This document shows positions 1 through 12,359 of a stretch of 64,000 bases of DNA, piece by piece. Each line of letters begins with the position of its first letter. Position 1 is the first letter of the stretch. The notes beneath the pieces were generated by a model. The model was not told where the DNA came from. It was given only the letters and a program-made list of their open reading frames with translations, and did no database searches. Source of the stretch: Paratinospora sagittata (taxonomy: Eukaryota > Streptophyta > Magnoliopsida > Ranunculales > Menispermaceae); NCBI GenBank assembly GCA_035771175.1, contig CM069598.1, positions 13,808,539-13,872,538 on the forward strand, written 5' to 3'. The translations under genes and the position numbers were made by a program.

Positions 1-1126
1 TCTTTACATGGGTTTTTGTTTTTCTTCTGTTTTTCCTTTTTAATTTCCATAAGACTCAAGTTTTATGTTCTAATTCTTCTTATTCGAAGTTTTTTGTGGT
101 TTCTTTTTCATTGGGTTGATTCAGATGGATTGGCATCAAATAAGATTTGGGATTTGGAATGTTATGTAGATTTCATTCTTCAATCCACACTTCTCATATT
201 TGTAAGATTATGCTATGATGTGTTTGGATGAAGAATTTTTAGTGAAATCTTCATATTGGTTTGAGTTATTCTTTTTCTCTTCCAAAAGGGTGCTTTTCCT
301 TACTATGAATGATCCTTGAGGATTCTTCACTTAGTTCCTTCTCCATTGCCTTTGATTTGCTTGAAAACTTAAATTTTGGTCTTTCTATAGACTTTTAATT
401 CAAGTAAGTTTTAGCTTTTTTAGATGTTTTATCACAAAAGCAAAGGAGAAAGAGTTCTTGCAATTCCTATCTGTGTACTTGTGTTGATATTGTATAGATT
501 TCTCATTATGTTGAATTATGAATACTTATAATTTTTAGCTCTTTATCTGTCGGCTATGTTTATTCTCGATATTGGCACGCCTTGCAATTTTGCATTTTAA
601 CATTGATTTTGTTGGAATACATGGTCTCTCTTTTGTTTCCTCATGAATCCTAAGCTTGGGTAGCTTTTTTTTTTTTTTTTCTTTGATGCAGGAGTACTTG
701 TGTTCTTTATGCTTTATTTAAGTTGTCCTAGTTGAGATAGAGTTTTTTCACTCTGGCCGCTGCTAAAAAGTTATATTATTCTCGCACCGCTTTGTGGGTG
801 TGGGGTAATTATGAGGAGGTGATTAAATTCTGTGTACTAAGGAGATCAAGTTCATCCCACATTTGGAGATTGTGCCGTGTTCTAGTGGGTCTATCCCTTG
901 ACTATGGCTAAGGTTTCCAATGTCGAAACTGGTCTTAGTGTGTGAATAAAGCTTGTCTTTGTATCGTCCTATGGTTAGATTTTCTTGCTTCCATACGCAT
1001 ATCCACAACCACAAATCTAAGGTATGCAAAAGAAAAACCATTATTAATCTTAGTTGAAATTTTAGATTTCAAGTTGGTATGCTAGTTAAAAAGTCTTATT
1101 ATTAACACCTCATTTCTCTTATTCAG
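1..1126 (+). other. Upstream region or 5' intron of the LRR gene
   Basis: No convincing coding exon is visible here. The stretch is T-rich with pyrimidine tracts and ends in a good 3' splice site (CTCTTATTCAG, AG at 1125-1126). The frame of the following exon stays open for nine codons between this acceptor and the ATG at 1154. The true start codon may therefore lie in an exon left of the window, and this stretch may be intron. The short ORFs here have no recognisable family features. Confidence 0.5.
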
Positions 1127-1153
1127 AAGGAAGTACATCAAACTGCCGAATCA

Positions 1154-4100
1154 ATGAAGAAAGCATATCAAGTTTTTTCTGAGAATCAAGCACTGAAATT
1201 TCCTTGTATTTCTAGTGATTTAAATCTGTTAGTTTTGAAGACAAGTTTTGATAACCCTTCCAATAGCAGTGGAGAGCAAGTAATGAATTCCTCTTCCCCG
1301 GAGCATTGCCGAAAATCTGAGGAGACGCATGCCTGTTTCAGTCCTGAGGCTGATTTCGAGGTTCATCGAGGTACATATCTTAAGAAAAGTCAATCTCTAG
1401 CAAGTGGATTAGACAGAAGAAGAGAATTTTCATGTGACGATGAGGCTGAAGATGAGCTTGATCATGGTTTCTCATGTGAAGAATCACATGTAAAGAACTC
1501 TGCAAAAACCTTTTACAGCCAAAATGGAGTGGAACTGTTTCAAAGCAATAATCAGGGAAAATTTGAAGGAAATGGTGACATGGTACATGGTGAATCCATC
1601 TTCTCAATTGGAGATGAAAAGCATGTAGAAGAAGAAAAGCACGAAGATTTTTCACCTCAACTATCTGATGAGCATGCCAGTGACGTTGGACAGATTACAC
1701 CTGCTACTACCACCCATATTATTGAAAAATCATCTTCTTTGCCTAATGTAAGAATCTTATTACATGCATCAGAAGAAGGTTCACAAGATTCGCCCTCTCA
1801 AGTTTATATAAGATGTCATTCAAGATCTTTTGAGGATCTTGATGCTCTAAATGCAAAGAGGAAAGAAGTTTTAAATGAGGTTGGATTTCCAAAGGAAGAT
1901 GAAGAAAGAGAAAACAATTTACAGGAGCGTGGGAAAATAAAATGTGACAAAGATTTAGGTGGTAGATATGATTCAAATAACTTCTCTAGTTTAGAGAGAG
2001 ACGGAACGTTGTCGAGAAGAAGTGACCCAAATAGGGATGTTATGAATCAACATGAAAGGGAATCCTTGGATGAGAGTTGCAAGAAATTGCCAAGCATGGA
2101 CTTTAAGATCAAGAGAATTGAGGAGTGGGTTAGCCAGATTGATCTGGGAGAAAGTAGCCCATTGCCAGACACAAGTGAACCCTTCGAGTCAAATGCAAAG
2201 GCAAAGAGGGTTCCCTCTGTTTCGGTTGCGACTGTATCTACTGGAAAGTTGAATCTGAAGGCCAATCATGGCATGGAAGCTGCTAAAAACTATATCTCTT
2301 CCTTGACTGCCACATCCACAACTGCACAACTTGCAAACTTTGGATTGGTTGCGATCCCATTTCTTAGTGCTTTTGTTAGCCTAAAGGTGCTCAATTTATC
2401 CGGAAATGGCATAGGTAGGACGTTTTGAAGCTCTATGACAGTCTCTTATTAATGTATTATGTAATAATACTTATTTTTCAATCATATCATCTCTTTTGTA
2501 ATTCAAATTCCCCTTTTTAGTTTGGATTAACAACGTTTGTGCTTTTTATCAGTGAGGATTACTGCTGGTGCACTTCCCCGAGGTCTCCATGTGTTAAATC
2601 TGGCAAAGAATAATATCTCTACAATTGAAGGCCTTCGTGAACTTGTGCGTCTTAGAGTGCTGGACCTGAGCTATAACCGGATATTGCGAGTTGGTCATGG
2701 TATGATATATATTTTAACAATCATTTACACACTAATGCAGCATTCTTCTTAGTATCTTTCTTAGCATCTTTGAAACTAGTATTCTTACATGTAGAAGATA
2801 GGTGTATGGTTGATCACGTTTTTTTTTTTTTTTGGATAGGAAACAATCCAAAATACGGAAGAGAGCCAAGAGTACTCTTCGAAAAACAAATGCCAAAAAA
2901 ATACAAAAGAAAACAGACTTAGGCAAGTACATCCCTCAAACTTGACAACACTGACTTACACTGGGCCCAATTCCTATTCCAATCACCTATCGAGTAACCT
3001 CCTGACATTTTAGAAGCCAGCAACCAAGTAGATGCTGTGAACACAATGTCATTCCATAGCATCTTCACTGATCTTTATTTGTTTCCAAAAATTATTCTAT
3101 TCCGCTCAAGCCAGGTACCCACAAAGTAGCAAAAAAAGCCATTCGACCTACGCCTTTCTCTTTCCCTGTAAGATTAAGAATATGCTGATAAGAAATGCAG
3201 TCATCCCAATTAAGAGGAGGCTTGAATTAGTGTTATCATAGCACAAAATAATTTAAAGTTTAATCAGGCATTTACAAATTTTGGAAGTATGTTGTTTAGC
3301 ATGTTTTTGTTAGTGCCATCCCCCTTTGTGGCATGAATTTTACACTTTGGGACAGCATTCTGCTATTCTGATTATTCTGCGGTGGAAAAATTGTGTCATT
3401 TGAAGAGCCTTACATATATGATTGAATAGTTTTTGGTTCCCATTAAATTTTTTGCTGTATTGCACCTAAGTTCAAACTTAGGTAATTGCTGAAGAAAAGG
3501 AAAGATAAATGCTCAAAAGTCAAAATGAGTATCATGGGATGCTTTAGGTTTTGGAACCCAAGCATGTGGAATGCTTGAACTTATATCCAAGTGTTGACCT
3601 CTTCGAGAATGGGAACCAGAAAAAGAAAAAAGAGCCAATGAAGGGCTAAGACACCAAATGTTTTCTCCGGCATTATGAATTCGAGAACTGCTGCAAATTT
3701 TATCATAAAGAGTCTATTGCAGTGGATTAACACTGTCAATTAGTTCATAATTTCATGATTTTTTTTCTTACATTAGTTACTTGAATCGCGTTTATGCATA
3801 CATCTGAGGCAGTATAGAAAGCCTAAATTAGAATGTCATCTGTGTTTACAGAGTGGATTTTGCATCATGAACCCGTTTAAGCATTTCTTCTACTGACCCA
3901 GTCTTTCTTCTTATCCTTCCAAGGACTTGCTTCTTGTTCCTCTCTTAAAGAACTATACCTTGCTGGCAACAAAATTAGTGAGGTTGAAGGTCTTCACCGT
4001 CTCCTGAAACTGAACATCCTCGATTTGCGCTTCAACAAAATCTCAACAGCAAAATGTCTTGGTCAACTTGCAGCGAACTATGTTTCCCTTCAATCTCTTA

Positions 4101-4558
4101 ACTTGGAAGGGAACCCGGCTCAGAGGAACGTGGGAGACGAACATTTGAAGAAATATCTACATGGTCTTTTGCCACATCTAGTTTACTACAATAAGCAGCA
4201 AATCAAAGTCAGCTCCTTAAAAGAGGTTGCTGAGCGCCCAGGTCGCTCAGCTCTCACTGCTAACTCAAGTGATCGGAGCCTGAGATCTGAACACAAGCTC
4301 GTTCGGAAGGGAATCCATAATGCTGCCATTAGCAAGGGTTTGCCTTCTTCATCAAGCCATGGAATGAGAGGACATTCTGTGAGATCACCTAAGCGATCGA
4401 AGGATCATCATCATGGGCGTTTGCCTCCTGCTGGAACCAAAGGAGCTCATCATAATCGTCACCATTTTCTGGACATCGGCAGCAAATGGCTAAATTTGGG
4501 ACCAGGTGCTGCTTCTATCCGCAGAAGTCGGAGTGAAGGGAACTTGGAATTTGCTTAA
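1154..4558 (+). CDS. Leucine-rich-repeat protein (plant relative of outer-arm dynein light chain 1), three coding exons
   Basis: CDS join 1154..2414, 2553..2699, 3924..4558, giving 680 residues from the first ATG. Introns are GT-AG and the phases match. Residues 1 to about 400 are polar, Ser/Glu/Asp-rich and probably disordered. Residues about 405-535 hold SDS22-like leucine-rich repeats (LKVLNLSGN, GLHVLNLAKN, LRVLDLSYN, LKELYLAGN, LNILDLRFN, LQSLNLEGNP). The tail is basic, with RRSRSEGNLEF near the end. The layout resembles Arabidopsis At1g78230, named for dynein light chain 1 similarity; flowering plants lack axonemal dynein, so the name says little about function. A protein-docking role is inferred from the repeats. 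Reading through intron 1 gives an early stop after NGIGRTF. The N-terminus may be longer because the frame is open back to the acceptor at 1126. Confidence 0.88.
2819..3200 (-). mobile_element. Antisense LINE (L1-type) 3' fragment in intron 2 of the LRR gene
   Basis: The left end is a T run (2819-2833), read as the poly(A) tail of a minus-strand element. On the minus strand next to it, pieces of the C-terminal end of a plant L1 reverse transcriptase (zf-RVT region) are readable: WLERNRIIFGNK, a stop, then VFTASTWLLASKMSGGY. The frame is broken and only a few hundred bases remain, so it is a dead 5'-truncated copy. I could not identify target duplications. The rest of intron 2 (3201-3923) shows no other clear feature. 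Confidence 0.65.
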
Positions 4559-5300
4559 ATCATCTTTCTATTTCTGGTTCTTGGGTGTAGGTTTCTGGTT
4601 TCTGGATGTCATAAACTCATAGTTATTTAGTTTTTATTTGTCCTAGTTAATTTTATTAAACATATTAGTGGGTTGAACCTATCATAAATCTGGGATTTGG
4701 GCTTATGTACTTGTTGATGGTTTCATCATAGTGAAATGATTATTAATGTTTGCTTGCAAATAGCTGTATTTTAAAGAGATCCCATGTCTGAAGAATGAAA
4801 ATCAAGAAACAGGTAAGACTTAAAAGTTATAGCCGTTGGGCATGGAACATGCACTTGAGTCTGCAAGAAATCTTGGGGCATAGGGGCTTAGTTCAACACA
4901 CTAGACGATTCTTTTCGAGAACGGAAAGTTTTACATTCTATTCCAGAGATGCGAAGTGGAAAACTGCAAAAATTGTTTTTGGTTAGACGCCCTCCAATTT
5001 CAATGGAAAACAATGAAATGGACTTTGAGGAATCGACGTGATGTTTAAATAGAAAAGCAACAAGAAGTCAAATAGGAAATCAATGAAACCAAAAATAGAT
5101 CTTACAAGAATCGAAACTGAACACATCAACTATTATATATATCATAATCAATCATCCTCTGAGTGTATTAACATACAAGGAGCACGTTCGCAAGGAACTA
5201 CAACAAACTGAGAGACGGAGAAAGCAACCCAAAACACGACCACAACAGCTAAATTTACAAGGCATCAATCCTCAAGACATCTCAACTTCCCCAGTTTTAT
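4559..5300. other. 3' UTRs between two convergent genes
   Basis: This stretch should hold the 3' UTR of the LRR gene from the left and that of the universal-stress-protein gene from the right, since the two genes converge. The small ORF at 4795-4986 has no recognisable motif. No RNA gene or mobile element was seen. Confidence 0.6.
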
Positions 5301-7946
5301 TTACTCAAGCACCTTCCCTTCCTGCAAAACAAAGCAACAAAAATCAATAAGTTGAATAAATTACCCATATTTACACAAAAATGTGATGCCTGGAAATGAC
5401 TCATTTCTTTTTCTCATGTATAGTTCTATCTTTTGATCATTGAATTTTCACATTCAGTGTAGCTTAGAATGTACATGCATGAATTCAGAAATCCATTCTC
5501 TCACAAGAGCAGGCTTCTTATGCAGGCCCATGAAATGCTTGTTGTAATGGACATAATAGAGATCGATCCTTTTTACTGGATGTGTTGAAACACCCTTTTT
5601 TTTTTCATTCTAGTTATTGACATGGGGAAGGTGAAAACTATAAAGATGCAATAAATTATTTTTTCTTTTCTTTTTTTCTTTGATAACCGAGGATATCTGG
5701 TCCCGACTAATCCCTTCGCCCCTGGTTTGCTCAAGCGGGAGACACCCCCAATAGCCAACGTTAATGGAAAGTCGAACTCGTGACCTTGTTTCCTGAGACA
5801 AGTGCCCCGAGCCACTCAACCAACCCAACGTTGGTTGCAATAAATTATCTACTAATTCCTCCCCATTTTTGTTCTTTTTTCAGTGTTTTAGGATCTGATA
5901 TGTTAAAGAACAAACAAGAAAGCAGATCAATTCAACCACACAAAACTTGCAATCATGGTCAAATCCAAACCCAGGAATCAATGGGGCTCAAATCTTTCAA
6001 GGAAATATATACCCTAATAAAACTTTTCAATCTGAAAACACATAGAGAGATCACCTGCATTCAAAAAAAAAAACCACCATAACCTTATTACTTCCAAAGC
6101 ATCTATAGCATAGGAAACATTAGAAAAATGTTGGAACACTCAATCTACAAGCTTCTAGATTCACACACCTCATGTTTTTCAAACCTTCGTCCTTCATGCA
6201 CGCACAATATTATGAGTGGAGTAAAGGCCTCAAAAGCATACTGCTTTTCAATGAACGTTATGAGTAAAAATGCAACTCATAAGATTATATAATCAAAGGC
6301 ATGCAATTCGGGAGTCCTCAAAATCAGTGGCAGCAAGCTGGATTGCTTCCAGCCTTGCTTGTGGGTATAGTGCATCTGAATGGTTCAGAAATTGGTCGAG
6401 CTTGCTCTAGTTTGGAGAGGGTGTAGGGTAGTGGCGGGCGTTTAGAGCATCACTGGTGCGTTGCCTTCTTTTTCTTTTTCCTTTTTTGCAATGTAAGTTC
6501 GTCTTTTACATCAATACAATTATATCTTGTTTCTTTTCAAAAACATATAAATAAATAAATAACCAAAGATTCAAATCTTAAGGTCAGAAAAACAACTTTC
6601 TCTCTCCTTCATTCAGGTCAAGATAAAATAGTCATGTCCATTATTAGTTCAAGTGGTCCACAGATCTGTCTTTGGCACACTAGTCTATGTTTGCCTTTGA
6701 CAACCATTCACTCTTCCAAGAACCCACAAAGTGCAAATTCCTTCAAAAGGGCATTTCTATTGTTGATAGAGCAAAACCAAACCCTCTTAATTGGCATTCC
6801 TGATTTACAAACTATAAAAGCTCTTCTGCACCTTCCAGTTGCTAAATATTTGTTTATTCCAGATAATATTTCTATTTATCTTCCATTCATCTACCTCAAT
6901 ATCCTCAATTTTTCTACACAAACTCTGTGCAAATGCTACTTCCTCAATATCCTCATACATCAAAGTTTCTCTTTAAGAATCCAATATGTGGGGATTTGCT
7001 ATCTTCTGTAATCACATGGGCAGTATAACAGTTATCACGACCTCCTAATAATTTCTATGAACAATAACAATCACAAGATAATCTTTTTGTTTGAAACAAA
7101 CTATAATAAGGTACCGATTGAAATGGTAAAAGTGAAAAATTAAAAAACAAATAAATTAAAAAAAAAACTCAAAATTAAATCCCACACCTTTCTGTTCCGC
7201 TGCTCCTCCTCAGCATCACGATCCTCCGGCACCTCCTCCGGCACCGAACGCAACACCTCCGGCGCTGGCGCCGGTGATTGTGGCTCTCGATCATCAGCAG
7301 GTCCTTCATCCTTATCCTCCGGAAACCTAACCACAACGACGGGACAAACACAATGATGCACGCAATAATCGCTCACACTTCCCAACCTGCCCTTACTGCT
7401 CCTCTTCAACGCACCAAACCCTCTACTTCCTATAATCACAGCACTCAACCCTAACCTCTCCACCTCCAAACACAGCCTCTCCTTCATATCGTGATCCTTC
7501 ACTATATGCAACTTAAACCCTATCCCCGCCTCCACCAACGGCTGCGCAAGATCCGTCACTTTCGTCCTCGTGAACGCTTCGAAGTCGTCTTCAAGCTTCT
7601 GCTGCAACTCCTCGTCGCCGTCGCCGTCGCCATCGACGGTCCGGTCGACGAAGCCCCAGTCGGCGCCGTAGAGGACGCTGGTCGGACGCACGTGGAGGAC
7701 TATGACGGTGTCGTCGGGTCGGAGGTAGTTCTGGACCGCCCATTTCACGGCGTAGGCGCTCTCGTCGCTCAGGTCCACGGCAATCGCGATTTTCCGGTGA
7801 GCGTCGGCGGTGTTGGTGGTGGTGCTGCTACTGCTGCTGCTGCCGGAGAGAGGGCCGTACCGTGGGGACGACGGCTGGATGATCGCCGCCGCCGCCGCCG
7901 CCGCCGCTGGACGGGGAGATTCCGGCTTCGACTGTTGTGGATGCAT
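5301..7946 (-). CDS. Universal stress protein domain protein, PHOS32/PHOS34 type, two exons
   Basis: CDS complement of 7188..7946 joined to 5301..5321: 253 codons plus six (EGKVLE) and a stop, 259 residues. The minus-strand donor AAG|GTGTGG and acceptor TTTTGCAG|GAAGGG match in phase. The N-terminus is Pro/Ser- and Ala-rich with Ser-Pro sites (QPSSPRYGP). The UspA alpha/beta fold follows: KIAIAVDLSDESAYAVKWAV, IVLHVRPTSVLYGADWG, LHIVKDHDMKERLCLEVERLG, then the nucleotide-binding loop GSRGFGALKRSSKGRLGS and DYCVHHCVCPVVVVRFPEDKD. In Arabidopsis, PHOS32/34 are phosphorylated after microbial elicitation, and UspA folds bind ATP; the same here is inference. The tail is acidic. The 1.87-kb intron contains a SINE. 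Exon 1 is certain; the tiny last exon is the best visible solution but is unproved. Reading on from exon 1 gives a low-complexity tail typical of intron. Confidence 0.85.
5322..7187 (-). other. Long terminal intron of the universal-stress-protein gene
   Basis: 1866 bases, AT-rich, bounded by minus-strand GT (7187-7186) and AG (5323-5322). Apart from the SINE at 5660-5835 nothing coding is evident. Plus-strand ORFs at 5780-6082 and 6634-7011 lack family motifs and look random. A cDNA spanning 7188 to 5321 would settle the intron. Confidence 0.6.
5660..5835 (-). mobile_element. tRNA-derived SINE with perfect 13-bp target-site duplication
   Basis: Read on the minus strand from 5835, the element begins with a tRNA-like head. 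A box-A-like TGGTTGAGTGGC lies at 5822-5811 and a box-B-like GAGTTCGACTTTCC at 5779-5766. It ends in an A-rich tail (T-rich on the plus strand, about 5660-5680). TGCAATAAATTAT flanks it exactly on both sides (5647-5659 and 5836-5848). This combination is diagnostic of SINE retroposition. It sits in the same orientation as the gene whose intron holds it. Confidence 0.85.
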
Positions 7947-9289
7947 GCCGGAAAATTTGTTTTGTCGCTAGATATTTAATCGGATATTTTTTTCAGATGT
8001 GTTTCCTTTGATTTTTTGGGTCGGATTGAGGGTGGGATTGATACAGAGATTAGTCGTATGAGCAGAAGGAAGAGCGAGGGGTTTTTGTCGTAAGAGTGTC
8101 AAATGCGGTTCGGAAACAGGAAGAGGATTACTCTCGAGTCTTGAGTTGAGCTCGATTTACACGTGCTAATCACGTGATAGATTTTTAATGCTTTTTTATA
8201 TTTATATTCTGTCTGTGGGAATATGCTGTCGAATCCAAGGCCCGAGATTTTATCAAGGCTTCTAGAGATTTAAGAAGGCTAAAATGCTCGTAAAAACTGA
8301 TTTCATTTTTTAATAGTTTATATTTTTTTATTTTTTTTATTTTTTATGTTTACCGTATAGGGAAGGAGAGCCACAACTATAATAATTATTGTGCCGCGTG
8401 ACTGTGATCATGAGTTTAAATTGTAAAAATAACCCTTCTTTACATATAATATATTTAAATGTTGTCTTCATGCACAGTATTTCAAAGGTATATTGATACC
8501 ACTAGGTAAGAATAAAACAAGCGACATAGAAGATTTTGAATTATTGGGATGTCAAACTACTTTAAATTACCTTTCTCTCTCTAAAAAAAAACCATCTTGA
8601 ATCACAAATGTAATTGTGATTCTTTGAAAAACCTTTCTCTGTTAGGGTGTGGACCATAAAAGTCACATCTAGAGGTCTATGGTTTGACCCACAAGTATCA
8701 TATCATATGATTTTGCTTTCATGAGCCTTAAATTGATCATTTTGCTTATCCTTTCCTCTTAGCATTTGTCAAGTTTTATTTATTGTGGGGTCGTGTCTTC
8801 TTCTACCCATATGGAACCTCAGTGCATGGCCTACTCACAACCATCTTTGCCTCAGGAATAGCTTGTATATATATATATTATATTGGGCAATGCCCATAAT
8901 AAATCATATCTAAGAGGATTAAATTTCAAGTTTTGGGTCACCGTGCCTCAGGCATGCATTACAAAGTTTAAAATGCTATCTATGAGGCACATTAGGAAAG
9001 CTTGGGGAGAAATATTGTCTTAGGTGCAATTTTACTTTTTAATCATTTATATTCATACTTATCGGTTTAAGGATGACCCTACAAGTAAGCTGGGAGACCT
9101 AATATTCTTGTACTACAGCTAATAATATACGTACAATGGATCCAACTGGCCTTGATAATGTTGCCTTCTCAAGCAACTTGATAGACGGCACAGGACAAGT
9201 AGTTCTATAAAGAACACCTTCCTTCCTTGTCTTCAGCATTAATATGTCTGATTATCTTCTGTTTACTCTATTGTTGGGGCACGAGGGTT
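7947..9289. other. Upstream region of the universal-stress-protein gene; otherwise empty
   Basis: About 1.3 kb of AT-rich non-coding DNA beyond the start codon at 7946. It probably contains the promoter and 5' UTR, with GA-rich sequence close to the gene. A short TA run occurs near 8865. No coding exon or RNA gene was seen. Confidence 0.45.
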
Positions 9290-9835
9290 CGATTTAGAAC
9301 AATTTAATATTTAAATTTAAATTAAATTAAATTAAATTAGTTTTAATTCGGTTTAACTTAATCAATTTATTTTAAATTCTCAAATTAGATCAAATTGAAC
9401 CAAATATAATCGGTTTGGTTCGACTGAAATTAATCGATTTAAAATTTTATATGTACATATATTAAATAAATTAAAATAATTAATTATATATAAATATATA
9501 AAAGATAATTTTAACTTTTTTAATATATATTTAAAAAATTTAAAAATTATTTTTACTGTATAAAAATGATTATATAATTTTTTAATGAGAATGTTTATAT
9601 TATAAAAGAATTATAGATATTAAAAATAAATATTAATAATTTTAATTTTAGAATCGATTTGATTCGGTTTATATCAGTTTTTAAAGTCTTAAACTACAAT
9701 CCAAACTAAATTTATCGGTTTATATTTTTTTTAAACTTAAACTAAATCAAACTTATTAAAAAACTAAACTAAACCAAACACATCAGTTCGATTTTACGAT
9801 TTGAACAAATTTATTGACACCCTTATTCTCTTAAC
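9290..9835. repeat. AT-rich repeat with recurring CGGTTT/AAACCG motifs, possible non-autonomous DNA element
   Basis: The left part (about 9300-9450) and right part (about 9650-9835) both carry AATCGATTT, CGGTTT and TTCGATTT-like words in opposite orientations around an AT-rich core. The right end reads TTGACACCCTTA, similar to hAT-type termini. I could not define a matching left terminus or target duplication, so boundaries are approximate. Confidence 0.3.
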
Positions 9836-10164
9836 AAGAAGGATATGTTTTTGCTAACACAAAATTATAGATTTTTAATTAGCATGCTTCAGGCCCCAAC
9901 ACATAAAAAAGAAAAAAAAGAAAAAAAAGGCCCAACACCAAATTAAGGCAACTTTATTTTTTATTTTATTTTAAGTTTTGTAATTCCTTGTTCACGAAGT
10001 TTAACATTTTAGGGATTGATTACTTTATAGCTTTAACGTATTTTTTTTTTTATTATCCACCCCATGTCTTATAAGGTGGAGATTCAAATTTGTTTAACCT
10101 TAGATGAGGTGTCGAGTTTTTCTAGTGTTATCTTTCTATATATATATATAGGGTGGGGATTCAA

Positions 10165-10345
10165 ATAGTAGGTGGGGATTTTGAGATCACGAGTATCCAT
10201 CGGAGACCTCACTTCTACTATTTTATGGAGTCGAACACAATTTAATAGTATAAATAGTCAACAAATATTAGAAAACATAGATTCAAACACGAGACCTCTC
10301 TTTCAAGTAAATTTTAGGTACTTTACACTTAGCTATTTTTCCAAT
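10165..10345 (-). mobile_element. Possible SINE-like sequence
   Basis: Read on the minus strand, TAGCTAAGTGT (box-A-like) is followed about 40 bases later by GTGTTTGAATC (box-B-like) after the phrase AGGTCTC, as in tRNA-derived retroposons. No convincing tail or target duplication was found, so this is tentative. Confidence 0.3.
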
Positions 10346-10634
10346 ATAAGACTTTGTCTTTAATGCATTGATCTTGAATGACTTATAGCTACGCAATTCA
10401 ATATAACAAATACTATAAATTGACAAAACAAAAATCACCTCAAGAAACTCATGGGGTATTTATATTATAGTAATGCTAAACAAATCCAAAAAAAAAAAAA
10501 AAAACCTCAAATTCACACCCACGGAATGAGATGATGAATATTCGAACCATCAAAATAATGAATAGTCCCGAAGATAACACATCATCATGGGTTTGAGTTT
10601 AAGTTTTTTCTTTTTGAATTTGTTTATCAATATC

Positions 10635-11628
10635 TAAGGGTGGCAAAAGTGGTCCGGACCGATTTGTCCATATTTGTCAGGCCTGTTTTAAAATGGGGTC
10701 CGAACATAATAGGAGAAAAGCAGGACGGGTACGGACAAGTTTTTTATATCCGTTTTAAAAGCGGGCCGGGTCCGGACATAAACAAACGAACAAACAGGTA
10801 CCCGATTTATATATTATGAAACAAAATAAAATAAATTTTATTAATTAGTTTTATTACTTATATGATAACGAATTTAAAAGTTTACTTATATTTACAGAAG
10901 ATTTTATAAAAATATATAGCGTGGGAGTGAGCAACATGTAATATGCAATATACATTACTTTTATCATTTATTTTTTAAGAAATTTAATTTATTAACATTG
11001 TTATGAAAATACTTCAAATGCGTGAAAAAGCACATTTAAATTAAAAGCATTTACTTTTGTAACTTAATAATATTTGTTACAAATTTATGAGTAATATTTG
11101 ACTACTACAATTTGTTGACATTTACTCTGAAAATTATTAGATTGTCTCAATACACATGATGTGAGGCAATCCAACAACTCTCAGAGGCAATGTTAATGAA
11201 ACGTGTTTGAAAAATGTATTTTCAAAGTATTTTTTCAAATTTATATAGTTTATACTAATTAAATATTTGTACAATATATATTTATTTATATGGTTAAACA
11301 AAGAATATAAATTTATTGATTAGATTATATTTATAAGTATTATTTAAGGAGTTTTATTAGTGGTTTTAATTTTAAAATATATATTGTATGTTTTTATCAC
11401 CTATCTATCTAATATTAAAGTTTTTCAAATATATTTAAAAAATAATGAAAAAATAAAATTATAAAATCCGAACAAAAGTAGGCTACTTGGTTTTTTAAAA
11501 CAAACTGGCATAGACAAGAAAATTTTGTATGTTTTAAAAGCAGGTCGAGTATTGATATATGGTAAGTTCGTTACTAGCAAGCCTTGTCTGACCTTTTTAT
11601 GTCTGTACCCATTTTTTTGCTACCCCTA
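10635..11628. mobile_element. hAT-like non-autonomous DNA element (target duplication not visible)
   Basis: The left end TAAGGGTGGCAAAA (10635-10648) and the inverted right end TAGGGGTAGCAAAA (11628-11615) match at 12 of 14 positions and fit the TA-GGGTGGCAAA class of plant hAT termini. Subterminal words GTCCGGACC and GGTCCGGAC recur near the left end. About 994 bases with no transposase. No 8-bp duplication is visible, so the ends may be eroded. Confidence 0.5.
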
Positions 11629-11741
11629 TGACTACCCTTTACATTATTGGGGCACCTTACCCCATGGCATGACTTCACCTGCGGAACTGCATGCTTCTTA
11701 CTTAGCACCTAGTACTTACCTTTTTTCATTAACCCTTCTAA

Positions 11742-12359
11742 TAGGAGTGTAATGGGCTTGATTGGGTCGAGTTGAGGCCAAAACACCACCAAACTCAAAT
11801 AGTTTAGGTTAAAAAAATAAAACCTAATCTGAGCGAATTTAGTCCCTCAATTTAAATATATCTAAGCCCAATTAATTTGGACTAGGTTAGGTTGGTCATT
11901 ATAGTTGAGATTTAAAAAAAGTGATAATATTAAAAATGAAAATAAAACAAATTGAAAGAAGAAATATAATAATAAAGAAAAGCTTTCTTGTTTTTTGTTA
12001 AAGCAACAAAGAAGAAGAAGAACACCAACAACATATAAGAAAACAAAGAAGAACAAGAAAGAAACACACCTTGCAATTTGTGATTTGAATTTACTGATTT
12101 AGGTTGAGAATTACAGTGGCAACTTGGGTCTTGCAATTAGTAACTTTAGGCAATACATTATTGGGATATTAGAATTATACATAAGTTTGGTTTGAACCAC
12201 AAGTGTCAACCTAAGATTTGAACTAAACATTCTCTTTAAAATTTTAAAACCCAACTTAAACCAAATACTTTAATCAACCCAACCGAATCCATCGGTTATT
12301 GTTCTATTCAGTCTGGTTGATTTGATTGGTTGGGTTGATTAAATTGACTTACACCCCTA
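11742..12359. mobile_element. hAT-like non-autonomous element with 8-bp target duplication
   Basis: The terminal inverted repeat TAGGAGTGTAA (11742-11752) pairs with TTACACCCCTA (12349-12359), 10 of 11 matching. Flanks are CCTTCTAA (11734-11741) and CCTTCTAG (12360-12367), an 8-bp duplication with one mismatch, the size expected for hAT transposases. Subterminal GATTGGGT-like and GGTTGGGTTGATT motifs occur in opposite orientations. It is 618 bases long with no transposase coding. Confidence 0.7.

Noticed and set aside
2537..2752. Separate small LRR gene
   Set aside because: It is exon 2 of the LRR gene read into its introns; phases join 2414, 2553 and 2699, 3924.
6634..7011. 125-codon plus-strand ORF in the stress-protein intron
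   Set aside because: No motif, AT-rich Leu/Ile/Phe composition typical of random frames, and inside the inferred intron of the opposite strand.
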